A stretch of DNA of 20,870 nucleotides, from IMG/VR virus record IMGVR_UViG_3300049846_002872, positions 1-20,870 of that record; one strand, given 5' to 3'. This DNA is from a virus. Below the pieces are notes generated by a model. That model saw only the letters and a list, made by a program, of their open reading frames with translations, had not been told where the DNA came from and searched no databases. Positions 18,558 through 20,870 of the stretch are shown piece by piece; position 1 is the first letter of the stretch, and the number at the start of each line of letters is the position of its first letter. The position numbers and the translations under genes were made by a program.

Positions 18558-19349
18558 ATGGGTTTAAAGTTGTACGGCATTGGCGTTGCACAATGCCCAG
18601 ATAACGTTGGAGAAACCATCTTACTGGACGGCCTGGACATTTCCAAGCTCAGGACGATTCGGGATGAGCACGGCGACGACTCGGCCTTTCGTCAAATCGG
18701 GGTTGTCAGCAAGGCAAAGAAAATTCACGCCGAGCATGAGTGTGAGGACGACCGCCAAAAGCGATGCTGGGCTGCCACGAAGGTTCCGTTTTTGTATATC
18801 GAAGGCGAGTTGGCTGATGATGAACAGCATCCGAATGCCGAGTCTGCCTCGGCCTTGATTCGTTTTGCATCACGCCCCGACATTCCCTTGGAGCTTGGTT
18901 TTTCGATTGACGGCGGTATAATTGAGCGCAGAACTAGGGACGGTCAGGTCACTGAAGATAAAGAGACTGGCAAGATCTTGGCGCGCACGCTTGGAACATC
19001 CGTGGCATTTACTACTAAGCCGTGCAATCCCAAATGCTTTCTAAGAATGCAGAATGATTTGACAAAATCAGACATGACAATGAAAGCCCCCAGTCGATAT
19101 TTTCAGGCATTGGCTAATTCCCAAAAATCCTCGAGCTTCAATGAATTGACAATGACATCGCTGCACATTAAGGTAGAGAAGCTGAAGAAGTCCTTGGGCG
19201 ATTATTTTGGAGCATTCACTGACATGAAGTGCGAAAAATGTCATACCGGTGTTCGATTTTTTAAATCTGCCAGCAGTTTGCCAAATGTGTGTCAAAAATG
19301 CGGTCATCACTTCAGCGTTTCCAGCTTATGGAAAGCCCTGAATCGTTAA
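18558..19349 (+). CDS. Probable prohead protease with C-terminal zinc ribbon
   Basis: A 263-residue protein that I read as a capsid maturation protease, which would cleave scaffold and capsid proteins in the prohead. The core matches phage prohead proteases: FLYIEGELADDEQHPNAESA (78-97, His91 a candidate catalytic residue), IRFASRPDIPLELGFSIDGG (101-120, Ser116 a candidate nucleophile), and ARTLGTSVAFTTKPCNPKC (142-160), like their 'LTxxPxNPxC' end. The C-terminus (about 225-263) adds CEKC and CQKCGHHF, a zinc-ribbon-like pair, which is unusual for this family. The start has only a weak SD (gggtag), with a separate promoter upstream. Catalytic residues are inferred by pattern, not proven. Confidence 0.7.
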   Translation: MGLKLYGIGVAQCPDNVGETILLDGLDISKLRTIRDEHGDDSAFRQIGVVSKAKKIHAEHECEDDRQKRCWAATKVPFLYIEGELADDEQHPNAESASALIRFASRPDIPLELGFSIDGGIIERRTRDGQVTEDKETGKILARTLGTSVAFTTKPCNPKCFLRMQNDLTKSDMTMKAPSRYFQALANSQKSSSFNELTMTSLHIKVEKLKKSLGDYFGAFTDMKCEKCHTGVRFFKSASSLPNVCQKCGHHFSVSSLWKALNR

Positions 19350-19363
19350 TATAAGGAATTGAC

Positions 19364-19738
19364 ATGTCTAGTATTTTTACCGGAAAGAGCGCCCTTAGGC
19401 ACAACTATAAATATCTCTTAGCCGCTGATTTGGCAACGGCGCTAAACCCGGCATCTGCTGCCATGCTAGCCGTGGTTGCGCCTACTGGGGCTAGAATGAT
19501 GTTTTTAGATAATAGGCTGGACAAAGAGGTTACGGTTTTGCTTGTCCATCCAGAGGCCGACTCCACTGTCACGGCAAATAGGTTGCTTTGGATCGAAGTT
19601 GCTCCAGATCAGGTTATCAATTATGATCTCGTCGCCTCTCCAGGGTTGGAAATAGACCCAGGAGCAAAGGTGTTTGTTTATTCTACGAGCGGCATTGCAC
19701 CCACTGCAGGCAAGATTAAGCTGGCATGGTGGGGCTAG
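19364..19738 (+). CDS. Putative virion structural protein
   Basis: A 124-residue beta-rich protein with a small polar N-terminus (SSIFTGKSALRHNYKYLL), an Ala-rich turn region, and strands VTVLLVHPEAD, NRLLWIEVAP, VINYDLVASPG and KVFVYSTSG. There is no catalytic motif. It fits a compact beta-sandwich of the kind used for capsid decoration or head-completion proteins, but the family is not recognised. ATG 19364 has an aagga SD. It sits 14 bp after the protease gene, so it probably shares its promoter. Confidence 0.65.
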   Translation: MSSIFTGKSALRHNYKYLLAADLATALNPASAAMLAVVAPTGARMMFLDNRLDKEVTVLLVHPEADSTVTANRLLWIEVAPDQVINYDLVASPGLEIDPGAKVFVYSTSGIAPTAGKIKLAWWG

Positions 19739-19765
19739 GCCTTAATATTATAGGAAAATAAGCAC

Positions 19766-20200
19766 ATGCCAGGATGGAGTCCTAAAGTCTCCACCTCAGG
19801 AGGAGGTGGCGGAAGCGGCGGCGTAATACAGATTCCTGGCAACACATCTGCCAATGACTCGTCTTTCACTCTCTACAATGAAGTTTCCTCGGTCGCAACA
19901 TCCGTTACAACTGATATTTTTACTTATGTAGTTCCAGTTTCCCCCATCATTCACGTTCTGAGGTTTGAATTCGGCGGCACGAACATTGGGCAGTATAAGC
20001 TCTATTTCGGCGCGACTGTGCAAGCACAACATTTAACGTGGTGGAATGGGCCGGGTTTGAACGGGATGTGGGATTTTTCCGTGTCAGGCGGAGGCGGTCT
20101 TGCCGTGGCATCAGGAACTGTGATAAAAGTAAAAGTGACTCATTTTAGGCCATATGTTGGCGATTTTTACACGCGCATGTCGGGATTGGAGATTGGTTAA
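19766..20200 (+). CDS. Putative structural protein with Gly-rich linker
   Basis: A 144-residue protein. The N-terminal 20 residues contain a flexible Gly/Ser stretch (SGGGGGSGGVIQIPG, about 11-25), followed by a beta-sandwich-like domain (about 40-144) rich in Thr, Gly and aromatics, ending TRMSGLEIG. The SGGGG tract and beta domain are typical of exposed virion proteins such as decoration or fibre proteins. An agga-containing SD lies about 11 nt before ATG 19766. The stop overlaps the next ATG by one base (TAATG). Family not recognised. Confidence 0.65.
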   Translation: MPGWSPKVSTSGGGGGSGGVIQIPGNTSANDSSFTLYNEVSSVATSVTTDIFTYVVPVSPIIHVLRFEFGGTNIGQYKLYFGATVQAQHLTWWNGPGLNGMWDFSVSGGGGLAVASGTVIKVKVTHFRPYVGDFYTRMSGLEIG

Positions 20201-20394
20201 TGGCTAGTTTGCTAGATATAAAAAGAAAAGAGGCTGAATATCGCAGGGTGGACGCTGCAAAATTTGAGCTGGAGTTGAAAGTGATGGAGCGCGAAGAAGA
20301 GATTATTCGCGTTAAAGACAATATCAAAACGCAAGAAAAGCGGCTCGAAGAGATTTTGAAAGAAATTGAAGAGTTGAAAAAAACTTTGTCTTAA
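20200..20394 (+). CDS. Coiled-coil protein
   Basis: A 64-residue protein that is almost one continuous charged helix (EAEYRRVDAAKFELELKVME, later RLEEILKEIEELKK), so a parallel coiled-coil oligomer is likely. It has no hydrophobic membrane segment. The start overlaps the previous stop (TAATG), implying coupling to the structural protein. The 3' end overlaps the convergent gene by 4 bp. It may act as a small assembly factor or trimerisation partner, but this is inference. Confidence 0.68.
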   Translation: MASLLDIKRKEAEYRRVDAAKFELELKVMEREEEIIRVKDNIKTQEKRLEEILKEIEELKKTLS

Positions 20395-20870
20395 ATTCTG
20401 TAAAGTAATTTAATCTTCCCGCAATCCCATATTCTGGTTAATCCGTCATTTTCGGCGTGCTCTCTTTCAGTCATGTCGCTCGGAGTTTGTACGCTGCCTT
20501 TCTTTCTGGCCTGCTTCGTTACAGTCTTATTTGCATTTATATCCCAGTACCAATAGTCGGGCTTAGTTCGTGCTAATTTAAGATAGCCGGCTTTTTCGTA
20601 AGACCTTCCGTCGCTCAGGCGGAAATGGACAAAAGTTACAAATTCACCAATTTGAGAGTAAGCGTACCGGGACATCTTGGACAGACCGCCATGAATCCTA
20701 TATCCGGGTCTGATCGCGTATCTTGATAGATGGGGAGTGGTGCTCATGTTTTGCCTATGAGGCTTGGAAAATGTCATCACTGACATCAATTCCTTTCCAT
20801 AATACAGGCCGATGGTTAATATCGAAGATCCTGGCCTGCCTTGCAAGTGATTTTGTTGGCAAAACTCATA
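20391..20870 (-). CDS. Homing-endonuclease-associated C-terminal domain protein, N-terminus outside window
   Basis: The frame is open to the right window edge, so the N-terminal part is missing (160 residues visible). Residues just inside the edge (CQQNHLQGRPGSS, then IGLYYGKELMSVMTFSKP), followed by SRYAIRPGYRIHGGLSKM and FRLSDGRSYEKAGYLKL...PDYWYWD, match a domain attached to many phage homing endonucleases such as Hef-like proteins. It usually follows an N-terminal nuclease domain, here out of view. A TTG at 20846 is not a convincing start because the conserved HLQG motif begins before it. It lies convergent with virion genes. A mobile-gene origin is plausible. Confidence 0.7.
   Translation of the reverse strand, partial: YEFCQQNHLQGRPGSSILTIGLYYGKELMSVMTFSKPHRQNMSTTPHLSRYAIRPGYRIHGGLSKMSRYAYSQIGEFVTFVHFRLSDGRSYEKAGYLKLARTKPDYWYWDINANKTVTKQARKKGSVQTPSDMTEREHAENDGLTRIWDCGKIKLLYRI

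Noticed and set aside
1-20870. tRNA genes, CRISPR arrays, insertion sequences or attachment sites
   Set aside because: Reading both strands, I saw no cloverleaf-like segment, spaced repeats, transposase motifs or duplicated integration core.

Overview
The window reads as part of a large tailed double-stranded DNA bacteriophage (Caudoviricetes). The evidence is a portal protein, a Mu-gpF-like head morphogenesis protein and a probable prohead protease, together with many short genes of unknown function. Genes are packed tightly, with start/stop overlaps and Shine-Dalgarno (SD) sites close to AGGAG. I saw no integrase, plasmid gene, tRNA, rRNA, insertion sequence or CRISPR array. The host cannot be named. 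The recognisable promoters look sigma70-like, which suggests an ordinary bacterial host.

Layout. (1) Positions 1-6464, plus strand: a virion operon. It holds a hypothetical protein, a Bfd-like [2Fe-2S] protein, a beta-rich putative structural protein, a small coupled protein, the portal, three small proteins, a Cys-cluster/helix-turn-helix protein and the MuF-type head protein. Three RNA hairpins lie over or beside ribosome binding sites here. (2) Positions 6470-15463, minus strand, transcribed right to left from a promoter near 15.5 kb: an early/accessory operon of about 20 genes. From its promoter it holds a SF2 helicase, small regulatory-looking and zinc-binding proteins, a MmcB-like PD-(D/E)XK protein, a nucleoside 2-deoxyribosyltransferase-like enzyme, two probably exported proteins, a run of very short and mostly membrane proteins (8526-10285), a protein with an SH3/KOW-like N-terminus, and an RNA ligase at the distal end. 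(3) Positions 15605-18421, plus strand: a second accessory operon, divergent from the helicase, with a CYTH-domain protein and several small soluble or membrane proteins. (4) Positions 18558-20394, plus strand: virion genes resume with a probable prohead protease carrying a C-terminal zinc ribbon, two putative structural proteins and a coiled-coil protein. (5) Positions 20391-20870, minus strand: the C-terminal part of a protein with a domain usually attached to phage homing endonucleases, cut by the window edge.

Regions 1 and 4 make the head: portal ring, internal or minor head protein, and maturation protease. Regions 2 and 3 look like early genes for nucleic-acid and nucleotide metabolism and host takeover. 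They split the head genes by about 12 kb. The most unusual local structure is at 9790-10529. Four consecutive short genes end in a shared C-terminal motif, roughly [KR]-Q-[LF]-(2 to 5 residues)-Y-[LI]-G-[RS], whose codons also form the SD of the next gene. Three of the four are linked to the next gene by start/stop overlaps of the GTGA or ATGA type, and the first overlaps its neighbour by 14 bp. Several very small membrane-protein genes here and at 8526-8821 are shorter than usual gene-finding limits.
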